From NCBI RefSeq assembly GCF_039535095.1, contig NZ_BAAAWN010000001.1:1984001-2048000 (forward strand): 64,000 nucleotides of DNA, read 5' to 3'. A program made the position numbers and the translations under genes. Origin of the DNA: Arthrobacter ramosus. GTDB lineage: Bacteria; Actinomycetota; Actinomycetes; Actinomycetales; Micrococcaceae. The notes below the pieces were generated by a model. That model was not told where the DNA came from, searched no databases, and was given only the letters and a program-made list of their open reading frames with translations. This document shows positions 24,426 through 33,014 of this stretch, one piece after another; the first letter of the stretch is position 1, and every line of letters begins with the position of its first letter.

Positions 24426-25655
24426 GTGTGGCGGCGGTTGGGGGCTATGCCCGTTTTCATGGAGCTAACGATGGCCCAGCGGCAAGCTGTGACGAAGAAG
24501 AAGGCCCTCGCCTATAAGGGTGCCGATCGTGCCGGGAAGTCCCGGATTCTGAACGAACTGGTCGAGCTGACCGGGTGGCACCGCGACTACGCCCGGGCGG
24601 CGTTGCGGGACGCCCTGGTGTTGAAGATCGTCAGGCCACGCCCGGGCAGGACCCCGGTGTACGGGCCTGATCTGCTGCCGGCCCTCATCAAGTGCTGGGC
24701 CGTGCTGCGCGCCCCTGCCGGCAGGCTGCTGGCCCCGATGCTGCCTGTCCTGGTGCCGCTGCTGCGCCGGGACCGGGAACTTGAGCTGACCGATGAACAG
24801 GCCGGACTGCTGACGCGGATGAGCGCAGCGACCATCGACCGGAAACTCGCCGGCGAACGGGCGAAACTTTTCCCCCGGGGACGGTCCCATACCAAGCCGG
24901 GCACGCTGCTCAAATCCCAGATCCCGGTCCGCACCTGGGCCGAATGGGATGACGCCGTCCCGGGGTTTGTGGAGATCGACCTGGTGGGCCACGAGGGAGG
25001 CAACAGCTTCGGGGAGTTCTGCTGCACCCTGACGGTGACGGACATCGCCACGGGCTGGACCGTGAACCGGTCGGTGCGGAACAAGGCCGCCAAATGGGTC
25101 TTCGAGGCCCTCGAACACGTCACTGCCGTGTTCCCGTTCCCCATCATGGGCATCGATTCAGACAACGGTTCCGAGTTCATCAACGAGCATCTGCTGGCCT
25201 ACTGCCACGCGCACGAGATCATCTTCACCCGCTCCCGGCCCGGCAACAAAAACGACGGAGCCCACGTGGAGCAGAAGAACTGGGCCAGGGTCCGGGAACT
25301 GGTCGGCTACCTGCGCTACGACACCGCCGCGGAACTGGCCAAACTCAACGAGATCTGGGAGCTGGACCGTGTCTTCACCAACTACCTGCTGCCCCAGCAG
25401 AAGCTACTCTTCAAGCAGCGGCACGGCGCGAAAGTCACCAAGAAACACGACGCCCCCGCCACACCCCACCAACGCGCGATCCGGCATGAACGGATGCACA
25501 AACGCCCGGTCATCCAGATGAACGCCGCCTTCAAACGCATCAAGCCCGGAGCCCTCTCACGCCAGATCCTGGCGCTCACCGGGCAGCTGGAAACACTGGC
25601 CTTAGCCAAGAAACCAGCACCCCTCAAACCCGTCAACCGCGCCTGGAACCACTAG
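24426..25655 (+). CDS. DDE integrase-type transposase
   Basis: A 409-residue transposase with an N-terminal helix-turn-helix region (KSRILNELVELTGWHRDYAR) and an RNase H-like integrase core. The probable acidic triad is Asp in VEIDLVGHEGG, Asp in GIDSDNGSEF and Glu in HVEQKNW. The motif pattern is like that of an IS481/IS1202-type group often labelled ISNCY; family placement is uncertain. The basic C-terminus ends at the right terminal repeats. GTG 24426 or ATG 24447 may be the start. The reading frame is intact, so the copy may be active. Confidence 0.88.
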   Translation: MWRRLGAMPVFMELTMAQRQAVTKKKALAYKGADRAGKSRILNELVELTGWHRDYARAALRDALVLKIVRPRPGRTPVYGPDLLPALIKCWAVLRAPAGRLLAPMLPVLVPLLRRDRELELTDEQAGLLTRMSAATIDRKLAGERAKLFPRGRSHTKPGTLLKSQIPVRTWAEWDDAVPGFVEIDLVGHEGGNSFGEFCCTLTVTDIATGWTVNRSVRNKAAKWVFEALEHVTAVFPFPIMGIDSDNGSEFINEHLLAYCHAHEIIFTRSRPGNKNDGAHVEQKNWARVRELVGYLRYDTAAELAKLNEIWELDRVFTNYLLPQQKLLFKQRHGAKVTKKHDAPATPHQRAIRHERMHKRPVIQMNAAFKRIKPGALSRQILALTGQLETLALAKKPAPLKPVNRAWNH

Positions 25656-25661
25656 GCCTCC

Positions 25662-25756
25662 CGGAGGCACTTCAATGAGGCAACGAAACCACCCATCCGG
25701 AGGTTTTCAAATGAGGCAACGTATTACTCTTCCCGGAGGTATTGCAATGAGGCAAC
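25662..25756. repeat. Right-end repeats of the IS (three copies)
   Basis: Three 23-bp copies starting CGGAGG and ending ATGAGGCAAC lie at 25662-25684, 25698-25720 and 25734-25756, exactly 36 bases apart. The middle copy is the perfect inverted complement of the inner left repeat. Confidence 0.88.
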
Positions 25757-25839
25757 AGGCCCAGGCGGCAGCGGCTGGAGGCCTGCTGTCGCCTGGGAGG
25801 CCGGGGGCTGTTCTAGTTCCGGGATTCCTGGGTTCCGGG

Positions 25840-27222
25840 TCAGACCTCTACCGAGGAAGCCTGGATTTTCGTGACCTGCTCCGCGGAGTCCCTGATGTCA
25901 GGGAACTTCTCCGTCGCGGCCTTGATCGCCTCCGGCACCGAGCGGCGGTATTCGGCCGCCAGGGCGAGCTCGGACGCCTCCGGCTCCGGTACCACCTGGT
26001 CCTTGGCGAGCACGGTGATTCCGGATTCGGTGACCTTGAAGCCGCGGGCCCGGTCGAGGTCGGGATCCAAGCCAATGGCAGCCCCGGCGGGGACTTTCAC
26101 GTTTTTGTCGATGATTGCTCGTTTGACCACGGCACCTGCACCGATGCGCACCTTGTCCATCAGCACCGAGTCCTGGACCCTGGTGGCCGGTCCTACGTAA
26201 ACATCGTTGGAGAGCACGGATCCTTCCACGATTCCGCCGGAGATTACCGAGCCACTGGCCACGATGGAGTCCAGCGCGGTGCCCACGGTGCTGTTCTCGC
26301 CCCGGACAAACTTGGCCGGCGGTGAAATACTCTGCCGCGTGTAGATGGGCCATTCCGAGTTGTACAGGTTGAATATCGGCACGGGTGAAATGAGGTCCAT
26401 GTGGGCGTCATAAAAGGAATCGATGGTTCCAACGTCGCGCCAGTACGTGCGGTCGCGTTCAGTGGAACCGGGAATATCGTTGAGCGTGAAGTCGTAGACG
26501 CCGGCCTCACCCTGGGACACGAAGTAAGGGATGATGTCGCCGCCCATGTCGTGCTTGGTGTCCAGGCGCTCCGCATCGATGCGGAGTGCTTCCACCAGGG
26601 CGTCGGCGTCGAAGACATAGTTGCCCATGGAGGCAAGGAACTGCGAAGGATCGGCGGCGAGGCCTTCCGTTTCCGCAGGCTTTTCCACGAACGCCGAAAT
26701 CTTCTGGGGATCGTTTTTGTCAACCTCGATCACGCCGAACTGGTTGGCCATGTTCAGTGGCTGGCGGACGGCCGCAACTGTGGCCTTGGCTCCGCTGGCC
26801 ACGTGCTGTTGGACCATCTGCTGGAAGTCCATGCGGTAAACGTGGTCCGCTCCGACCACGACAACAATGTCGGGGTTGGCGTCGTGAATCAGGTTCAGGG
26901 ACTGGTAAATGGCATTCGCGCTGCCGAGGAACCAGCTCTTGCCCACGCGCTGCTGGGCGGGAACCGAGGCGACATATCTGCCCAGCTGGGTGGACATCCG
27001 CCAGGTCTCGGAAATGTGGCGGTCAAGACTGTGCGACTTGTACTGGGTCAACACCACGATCTGGAGGTACCCGGAATTGACCAGATTCGAGAGAGCGAAA
27101 TCGATCAATCGATACCCCCCCGCAAACGGCACCGCAGGTTTGGCCCTGTCTGCCGTCAATGGCATAAGGCGGTTTCCTTCGCCGCCAGCCAACACAATTG
27201 ACAATACTTTCTTCAACGCCAT
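25840..27222 (-). CDS. glgC: Glucose-1-phosphate adenylyltransferase
   Basis: Makes ADP-glucose from glucose-1-phosphate and ATP. The 460-residue protein opens with the nucleotidyltransferase motif [13 protein letters not shown], then [30 protein letters not shown] and FVEKP, all characteristic of GlgC. A C-terminal left-handed beta-helix region follows (hexapeptide-like [17 protein letters not shown]). The start at 27222 is set by AGGGAGA nine bases upstream. It is divergent from glgA/glgM with about 100 bp between, as in mycobacteria. ADP-glucose then feeds the neighbouring glycosyltransferase. Confidence 0.95.
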   Translation of the reverse strand: MALKKVLSIVLAGGEGNRLMPLTADRAKPAVPFAGGYRLIDFALSNLVNSGYLQIVVLTQYKSHSLDRHISETWRMSTQLGRYVASVPAQQRVGKSWFLGSANAIYQSLNLIHDANPDIVVVVGADHVYRMDFQQMVQQHVASGAKATVAAVRQPLNMANQFGVIEVDKNDPQKISAFVEKPAETEGLAADPSQFLASMGNYVFDADALVEALRIDAERLDTKHDMGGDIIPYFVSQGEAGVYDFTLNDIPGSTERDRTYWRDVGTIDSFYDAHMDLISPVPIFNLYNSEWPIYTRQSISPPAKFVRGENSTVGTALDSIVASGSVISGGIVEGSVLSNDVYVGPATRVQDSVLMDKVRIGAGAVVKRAIIDKNVKVPAGAAIGLDPDLDRARGFKVTESGITVLAKDQVVPEPEASELALAAEYRRSVPEAIKAATEKFPDIRDSAEQVTKIQASSVEV

Positions 27223-27326
27223 GGTGTTTGCTCTCCCTGTACGTCTTTGTAGCCCCCGAAAAAAGCCCGGGTTGCCGGACCCTTTCACACTAGAACACAT
27301 ACTCCGGAAGGACTACGTTAGGTAGC

Positions 27327-28526
27327 GTGCGCGTAGACATTGTGACTAAAGAGTTTCCACCCGAAATCTATGGCGGGGCCGGTGTGCATGTTGCCGAGCT
27401 AAGCCGCGTCTTGGCGAAGCACGTGGATCTGCAGGTGCGTGCCTTCGGCGCGCCCCGTGATGCGGACTTCCACGGTGCAACGGTGACGTCGTATTCCACA
27501 CCGGATGATCTGGGGGCGGCCAATGCCGCTGTCCAGACCCTCGGGGTGGATTTGCGCATCGTGCCGGACATCGCCGGAGCGGACCTGGTCCATTCCCATA
27601 CTTGGTACGCCAACATGGCCGGCCACCTGGCGTCGCTGTTGCATGGGATACCCCATGTGCTCAGCGCCCATAGCCTGGAGCCGTTGCGGCCGTGGAAAGC
27701 GGAGCAGCTAGGCGGTGGCTACGCGTTGTCCTCATGGGTTGAAAAGACCGCCTATGAGGCCGCCGCGGCTATCATCGCCGTCTCGGACGGCATGCGGAAG
27801 GACATCCTGCGCAGCTATCCGAACGTGGATCCCGCCAGGGTCCGGGTGGTCCACAACGGCATCGACGTCGACATGTGGCAGCCGGACGAGGGCGAAGACG
27901 CAATTCGTGCCGTCGGCATCGACCCCGCCAAGCCCAGTGTGGTCTTCGTTGGGCGTAACACCCGCCAGAAGGGCGTCCCTTACCTCCTGAAGGCTGCGGC
28001 CAGCTTGCCGGAAGATGTGCAGCTTGTGCTGTGCTTGGGAGCGGCGGACACCCCGGAACTCGCAGCGGAAACGGCCCGCCTCATCGAGGACCTGCAGGGC
28101 AAACGCCAAGGTGTCCTGGTCATCGAACGCATGCTTCCGAGGCATGAGCTCATCCAGGTCCTCAGCCATGCCACGGCCTTCGCTTGCCCGTCGATCTACG
28201 AGCCCCTCGGCATCGTCAACCTCGAGGCCATGGCATGTGGCGCAGCCGTCGTGGCAAGCGCCACTGGCGGCATCCCCGAAGTTGTTCAGCACGGCGAAAC
28301 AGGACTGCTGGTGGAACTGGAGCAAGTCACGGACGGCACCGGCACTCCACTGGATCCCGAAAAGTTCGTCGCGGATTTCGCCGCCGCCCTCAACGAGGTT
28401 GTGTCCGATCCGGCGCGGGCCAAGGTCATGGGTGCCGCGGGCCGCGTCCGGGCGGAGGAACATTTCTCCTGGGAGTCGATCACCGAAACAACCCTCGAGG
28501 TCTATCGTTCGGTCCTCGCCCCCTGA
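27327..28526 (+). CDS. glgA: GT4 glycogen synthase / alpha-maltose-1-phosphate synthase
   Basis: A 399-residue retaining glycosyltransferase using ADP-glucose. KEFPPEIYGGAGVHV near the N-terminus is the sugar-nucleotide loop, and the C-terminal part has VHNGIDVDMW, FVGRNTRQKG and the E-x7-E motif in CPSIYEPLGIVNLEAMACG. Actinobacterial homologues next to glgC correspond to Rv1212c, which works mainly as the maltose-1-phosphate synthase GlgM in Mycobacterium, so glgM may be the better name. The start is GTG 27327. It diverges from glgC and ends near a large palindrome and a shared terminator. Confidence 0.9.
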   Translation: MRVDIVTKEFPPEIYGGAGVHVAELSRVLAKHVDLQVRAFGAPRDADFHGATVTSYSTPDDLGAANAAVQTLGVDLRIVPDIAGADLVHSHTWYANMAGHLASLLHGIPHVLSAHSLEPLRPWKAEQLGGGYALSSWVEKTAYEAAAAIIAVSDGMRKDILRSYPNVDPARVRVVHNGIDVDMWQPDEGEDAIRAVGIDPAKPSVVFVGRNTRQKGVPYLLKAAASLPEDVQLVLCLGAADTPELAAETARLIEDLQGKRQGVLVIERMLPRHELIQVLSHATAFACPSIYEPLGIVNLEAMACGAAVVASATGGIPEVVQHGETGLLVELEQVTDGTGTPLDPEKFVADFAAALNEVVSDPARAKVMGAAGRVRAEEHFSWESITETTLEVYRSVLAP

Positions 28527-28542
28527 CCTTCCAACCTTAGTT

Positions 28543-28608
28543 CCCAAGTGACTCGCAGTAAGTGTCGTTTTGAGGGCTCATAACGACAACAAATGCGAGT
28601 GAGTTGGG
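28543..28608. repeat. 66-nt symmetric imperfect palindrome (REP-like element)
   Basis: CCCAAGTGACTCGCA (28543-28557) pairs, with two mismatches, with 28594-28608. After five-base spacers on both sides, TGTCGTTTTGAG (28563-28574) pairs with 28577-28588 with one mismatch, around a two-base loop. It lies between convergent genes, just before the terminator. The layout resembles REP/BIME-type intergenic repeats; only one copy was noticed in this window. Confidence 0.65.
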
Positions 28609-28612
28609 ACGG

Positions 28613-28663
28613 AACGACGGCGGCGCCGCACCCCCTCAGCGGGAGTGCGGCGCCGTCGTCGTT
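28613..28663. terminator. Terminator between glgA and the fadE5-like gene
   Basis: A 19-bp GC-rich stem, 28613-28631 with 28645-28663 (one G-T mismatch), has a 13-base loop and serves two convergent genes. AAC and GTT at the ends give short A/T runs. Confidence 0.85.
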
Positions 28664-28705
28664 AAAGGATTCGGCAACTGTTCACCGGCCGGTCACGGCA
28701 GGATG

Positions 28706-30814
28706 CTAGCTGGATTTCCTCCCCTTCAACGCGAGGAGGCTCTTCTCCTCGGCGGGGGCGTTGCCGCTTGCCCGTTGCGCCCGGAAGTGGCCGCGGGCTC
28801 CGTCCTGGCGTTCCTTCTCGGCCCCCGAGGCGATGGCCGCCCGCAAGTGCTCCGGACCGTAGCCGAAGGAATCAACCAGGTCCAGGGCGTGGGGACGGAT
28901 CTTGACGAGCAGCCTGTTGATGTAGGCCCCGACGGTGCGTCCGCGCTGCATGGAAAGGCGGCCGTTCATGAGGTACCAGGACAGGTGTTTCTCAATGAGG
29001 GAGAGGCCAAACAGGTCGCGAAGCCATGTCATGACTCGCAGGGTACCCGGGTCGCCGACCTTGCCGAGGGCTTCGGTGAACGCTTCCCATTGCAGGAGTT
29101 CGGCGTGGGCCTGGGCGGCTTCAATCAAATCGTCCTGATGCTGGTTGAACAGTGCGGCGCCCTGGTGCTGTGGAAGCTTGTTTGCACCCTTGAGCGCAGA
29201 ACCCACCTCCGCCACCATGGACTGCACCCGGTCTGTCAGGAGCGTGCGTTGGCCTTCTTCGTCCCGCAGGGCGAGCGCGGCTTTCTGGACTGATCCCGTG
29301 TCCGCCACGAACTGCGCTACTTGCCGCAGGCCGGTGCGGTTGATGGCGACGTCCGCGGCCTGGGCGGCCACGAAGCGGGCGAGCACGCCAAAGTCGACGT
29401 TGCGGAACTCTTTGGCGTAGTCGGCCAGGAGGCGCTTGGCGACGAGCTGGAGAAGCACAGTGTTGTCACCTTCGAAAGTGGCATAGACGTCCAGGTCCGC
29501 GCGGAGCGAGGCGAAACGGTTCTCGATGAGGAATCCAGCGCCGCCGCAGGCCTCCCGGCACTCTTGCAGCGTGTCGAGCGCGTGCCAGGTGCTCATGGGC
29601 TTGAGGGCCGCGGCGAGGGTCTCGAGGTCCTGGCGGTCGGCGTCGGTGTCGTGCCGGCCTGAGAAGACGTCGTCGAACTTTTCGAGCAGCTGCTCGTGGG
29701 CGAAGCTCGCCGCAAAGGTGGTGGCAAGCCGGGTGAACAAGCGGCGCTGGTGCCGCTGGTAGTCCAGCAGGACTTCCTCGTCAGTGGGGGAGGAGGCGTT
29801 GAACTGGCGCCGTTCGGCGGCGTAGCGGATGGCGGTCGTCAAGGCCACCTTGCTGGCGGCGACTGCGGCGCCGTCGAGGGAGACACGGCCCTGCACCAGG
29901 GTTCCGAGCATCGTGAAGAAGCGCCGTCCCGGGCTCGCGATGGGCGAGGTGTACTCGCCTTCGGGGGAGACGTTGCCGTAGCGGTTGAGCAGGTTGGTGC
30001 GCGGGACACGGACATCGGTGAAGTGCAGGCGGCCGTTGTCGATACCGTTGAGCCCGCCCTTGACGCCGTCGTCTTCCCCGCCGATTCCGGGCAGGAACTC
30101 TTTGGTGTCCGGGTCCCGCAGCTGAACATAGAACGCGTGGACGCCGTGGTTCACGTTGCGGGTCACCAGTTGGGCGAACACGACGGCGGCCAGGCCGTCC
30201 TCGGCTGCGTTGCCGATGTAGTCCTTCCATGCGGCACGGAACGGAGTGTTGATGACGAACTCCTGGGTGGCCTCGTCATACGTGGCCGTGGTCGCGATGC
30301 TCGCAACATCGGAGCCGTGCCCGGTTTCGGTCATGGCGAAGCAGCCGGGGATCTCCAGGCTCATGATTCCGGGCAGCCATGTGGTCTGGTGCTCCTCCGT
30401 GCCGAGGTGCATCACCGCTGAACCGAAGAGACCCCACTGGACGCCGGCCTTGATCTGGAGTGAAGGATCGGCAGTGACGAGCTCCTCGAAGCCGGCGATG
30501 TTGCCGCCGTGGTCATCCGAACCGCCCAGGCTGGCGGGGAAAGCCCGGTGTACGGCGTTGTTTTCCACGAGGTACTTCAGCTGCCCGAATACACGCCTGC
30601 GGTGCTCGGTATGCGTCAAGCCTTCGATCTTGTGTACCTCGGGACGGCCCGCGAGCTCGCGCGCCGTGTGCCGGATATGGGCCCACTTGCCGAGCAGCAG
30701 TTCGCCAAGGGCCGCTACAGCCACCGTAGGGGCGGGCGCAGCGGGCTGTGTGCTTGCAGCCGTTCCCGAGGCCGCGCGGTTGCTGGAGGAGGTGCGGTCC
30801 GCTACTTCAGTCAT
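28706..30814 (-). CDS. Acyl-CoA dehydrogenase/oxidase, FadE5-like
   Basis: A 702-residue flavoprotein of the acyl-CoA oxidase-like type, larger than typical acyl-CoA dehydrogenases. Seen are GCFAMTETGHGSDVASI (flavin and substrate region), the FTMLGTLVQGRVSLDG segment, ECREACGGAGFL with the flavin-binding loop, and RADLDVYATFEGDN near the active-site base. The start at 30814 has GAAGGA upstream. With the thiolase, long FabG and MaoC genes nearby it matches the mycobacterial fadE5-fadA2-fabG4-htdX neighbourhood. It should introduce the trans-2 double bond in acyl-CoA. Confidence 0.85.
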   Translation of the reverse strand: MTEVADRTSSSNRAASGTAASTQPAAPAPTVAVAALGELLLGKWAHIRHTARELAGRPEVHKIEGLTHTEHRRRVFGQLKYLVENNAVHRAFPASLGGSDDHGGNIAGFEELVTADPSLQIKAGVQWGLFGSAVMHLGTEEHQTTWLPGIMSLEIPGCFAMTETGHGSDVASIATTATYDEATQEFVINTPFRAAWKDYIGNAAEDGLAAVVFAQLVTRNVNHGVHAFYVQLRDPDTKEFLPGIGGEDDGVKGGLNGIDNGRLHFTDVRVPRTNLLNRYGNVSPEGEYTSPIASPGRRFFTMLGTLVQGRVSLDGAAVAASKVALTTAIRYAAERRQFNASSPTDEEVLLDYQRHQRRLFTRLATTFAASFAHEQLLEKFDDVFSGRHDTDADRQDLETLAAALKPMSTWHALDTLQECREACGGAGFLIENRFASLRADLDVYATFEGDNTVLLQLVAKRLLADYAKEFRNVDFGVLARFVAAQAADVAINRTGLRQVAQFVADTGSVQKAALALRDEEGQRTLLTDRVQSMVAEVGSALKGANKLPQHQGAALFNQHQDDLIEAAQAHAELLQWEAFTEALGKVGDPGTLRVMTWLRDLFGLSLIEKHLSWYLMNGRLSMQRGRTVGAYINRLLVKIRPHALDLVDSFGYGPEHLRAAIASGAEKERQDGARGHFRAQRASGNAPAEEKSLLALKGRKSS

Positions 30815-30848
30815 GGTGATTCCTTCTTTGGTTCCGAACAACGTGGAG

Positions 30849-31577
30849 TCATTGCTGATATTCAGAGGAGTTGATCTTGAGTTCCGGGGCGATTCCCACG
30901 CACAGCCAATCGGTGATCCGGGCCGCCATGGTTTCCTGGTCGGGCTTTGCGGGGGAGGCGGGACTACCGAGCCACCTCTCGCCGGCGTTGCGGACCAGCC
31001 CGATGGCCGCGGTGGGCCAGTAGTCGATCAGTGCCTCCTTTTCCGCCCCCAGGTGTTCCCGCATGGGCCGGGCGATCATGGCACTGATCGACTCGAAGAA
31101 GTGGCCAAGGGCTCCCGAGGCGGCGATGGCGTCTTGAGCCGAGGGTTCCCCTTGCGAGAGCCGCGTGATGAACGCGTAGACGGCGGGGCTGGACTCCGCC
31201 ATCTGCAGGTAGGCGGAGACCATGGCGAACAAGCCTTCGCGAGGAGTCTGCGCGCTTTCTGCCGCTTCCTTCATCCGCCGTTGCATTTGTCCCAGCACTA
31301 CTTCGCCCATTGCCTGTTGCAAGCCGGCTTTGTCCCCGAAATAGCGGTAGTACACCGACTTGGAGGTACTGGCCGCGGTCGCGATGTCCTCCATGGAGGC
31401 GTCGCTGCCCAGCGCGTGGACTGCCTTGCGGGCGGCCTTGATGAGATCGCGCCGGCGCTCTTCGCGGTGGAGCTGCCAGCGGGCGGCGCGGCCGTCGACG
31501 GCGGGAGCCTCACCGTCCGCGGGGGGCGGGGTCCCGGCGTCTTGTTCGGCGGGAAGTCCTGGCCTGGGGATGTTCAC
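30849..31577 (-). CDS. TetR-family transcriptional regulator
   Basis: A 242-residue regulator. The N-terminal DNA-binding domain (about residues 45-92) has the TetR pattern AVHALGSDASMEDIATAAST-x-KSVYYRYFGDKAGL. The C-terminal ligand domain is helical, with an extended tail ending in CVGIAPELKINSSEYQQ. It lies between the fadE5-like gene and the divergent thiolase, so it should control this fatty-acid cluster, probably in response to an acyl-CoA. A near-perfect inverted repeat starts exactly next to its GTG start codon, suggesting autoregulation. Longer upstream starts were rejected because they read through that operator. Confidence 0.85.
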   Translation of the reverse strand: MNIPRPGLPAEQDAGTPPPADGEAPAVDGRAARWQLHREERRRDLIKAARKAVHALGSDASMEDIATAASTSKSVYYRYFGDKAGLQQAMGEVVLGQMQRRMKEAAESAQTPREGLFAMVSAYLQMAESSPAVYAFITRLSQGEPSAQDAIAASGALGHFFESISAMIARPMREHLGAEKEALIDYWPTAAIGLVRNAGERWLGSPASPAKPDQETMAARITDWLCVGIAPELKINSSEYQQ

Positions 31578-31608
31578 GATACTCAGCGTATCAGGTACGC
31601 TGGGTATC
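31578..31608. promoter_or_regulatory. Putative TetR operator
   Basis: GATACTCAGCGTA (31578-31590) and TACGCTGGGTATC (31596-31608) form a 13-bp inverted repeat with one mismatch and a five-base spacer. It sits in the divergent promoter region of the TetR gene and the thiolase. Confidence 0.75.
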
Positions 31609-31639
31609 AGTAACCCGATGTGATCATAAGGAGAAACGC

Positions 31640-33009
31640 ATGCCTGCAGCAGCACATTCCGAGAGCGCACCACACGAATCCCCCGCAACCCCGGGCACAC
31701 TCCGCAGGGCCGTGGTGGTCGGCGGGAACAGGATCCCCTTTGCCCGGACCGGCGGCGCCTACACCAAATCGTCGAACCAGGACATGCTGACGGCGGCACT
31801 GGACGGGCTGATCGCCCGCTTCGGCCTTCAAGAGGAGCGGATCGGCGAGGTCGCCGCAGGAGCCGTCCTGAAGCACTCCCGCGACTTCAACCTGACGCGC
31901 GAAGCGGTGCTTGGCTCGGCCCTTTCCGCGGAGACGCCTGCCTACGATCTCCAGCAGGCGTGCGCCACCGGCCTTGAGACCGTCCTGGGCCTTGCCAACA
32001 AGATCAAGCTGGGCCAGATCGACTCGGCTATTGCCGGCGGCGTCGACTCTGCCTCGGATGCCCCTATTGCCGTGAGCGAGGGCCTCCGCGAAATCCTGCT
32101 TGACCTCAATCGCGCCAAGTCCCTGCCCGATCGGCTCAGGGTCCTCTCCCGGCTGCGTCCCAAGGACCTCGCCCCGGACGCTCCGAACACCGGGGAGCCG
32201 CGGACAGGCCTCTCCATGGGAGAGCATCAGGCGCTGACCACGGCCCAATGGAAGATCAGCCGCGAGGCGCAGGACGAGATTGCGTTCAATAGCCACTACA
32301 ACCTCGCCGCGGCCTACGAACGCGGCTTCTTCGATGACCTCGTGACTCCGTACCGTGGGCTGAGCCGTGATTCGAACCTCCGGCCCGATACGTCCATGGA
32401 GAAGTTGGCCACCCTCAAGCCCGTCTTCGGCAAGAGCCTTGGAGCCGAGGCCACCATGACGGCCGGCAACTCCACCCCCCTCACGGACGGCGCCTCCACG
32501 GTTCTCCTCGGCACTGAGGAATGGGCGGACGCCCGGGCCTTCCCAAGCTGGCCGTCGTCGTCGACGGCGAGGCGGCCGCCGTCGATTTCGTCCACGGCAA
32601 GGACGGACTCCTCATGGCCCCGGCCTTTGCAGTACCAAGACTCCTCGCACGCAACGGCCTGTCCTTTGAAGACATCGACTTCTTCGAAATCCACGAAGCC
32701 TTTGCGGGCACCGTCCTGAGTACGCTCGCCGCGTGGGAAGACGAGGACTTCGGCCGTACCCGGCTGGGACTGGATGGTGCCTTCGGCAAGATCGACCGCG
32801 CCAAGCTCAACGTCAACGGCTCGTCCCTCGCCGCCGGACATCCCTTTGCCGCCACCGGCGGACGGATCGTCGCCTCGCTGGCGAAGATGCTCCACGACAA
32901 CGGCCCCGTGGACGGCCGTCCCGCGCGCGGACTCATCTCCGTCTGCGCAGCCGGAGGGCAGGGCGTCGTCGCGATCCTTGAGGCCTACTCCGCTCCGGAA
33001 GGGCGGTAG
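31640..33009 (+). pseudogene. Acetyl-CoA C-acyltransferase (FadA2-like thiolase), interrupted by a one-base frameshift
   Basis: The first frame carries the thiolase N-terminal half with VGGNRIPFARTGG and the active-site Cys in QQACATGLETV. It leaves the family sequence at about 32535, after ADAR. The rest continues in another frame from GLPKLAVVVDGEAA to the stop at 33009, with the second-half motifs EIHEAFAG, NVNGSSLAAGHPFAATG and VCAAGGQGVV. One extra G in GGG (32535-32537) restores a 456-residue protein of normal length. Start ATG 31640 has AAGGAG. Both halves are well conserved, so the break may be a sequencing error. It catalyses thiolytic cleavage of 3-ketoacyl-CoA. Confidence 0.85.
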
Positions 33010-33014
33010 CCGGC

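Larger units (their letters stand above)
24348..25756. mobile_element. Insertion sequence with multiple 23-bp terminal repeats
   Basis: The element is bounded by inverted copies of GTTGCCTCATTTGAAAACCT-type repeats and encodes one DDE transposase. The inner pair (24379-24405 and 25698-25724) is a perfect 27-bp inverted repeat. Further diverged copies lie outside it on the left (24348-24369) and right (25734-25756), plus one inside on the right (25662-25684). Spacing is regular, about 35-36 bases. No target-site duplication is evident at either pair of ends, so the exact boundaries are uncertain. The element lies between the SDR gene and glgC. Confidence 0.8.

Noticed and set aside
30246..31613. 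A 455-residue open frame on the plus strand
   Set aside because: It is antisense to the acyl-CoA dehydrogenase N-terminus and the TetR gene, both well recognised.
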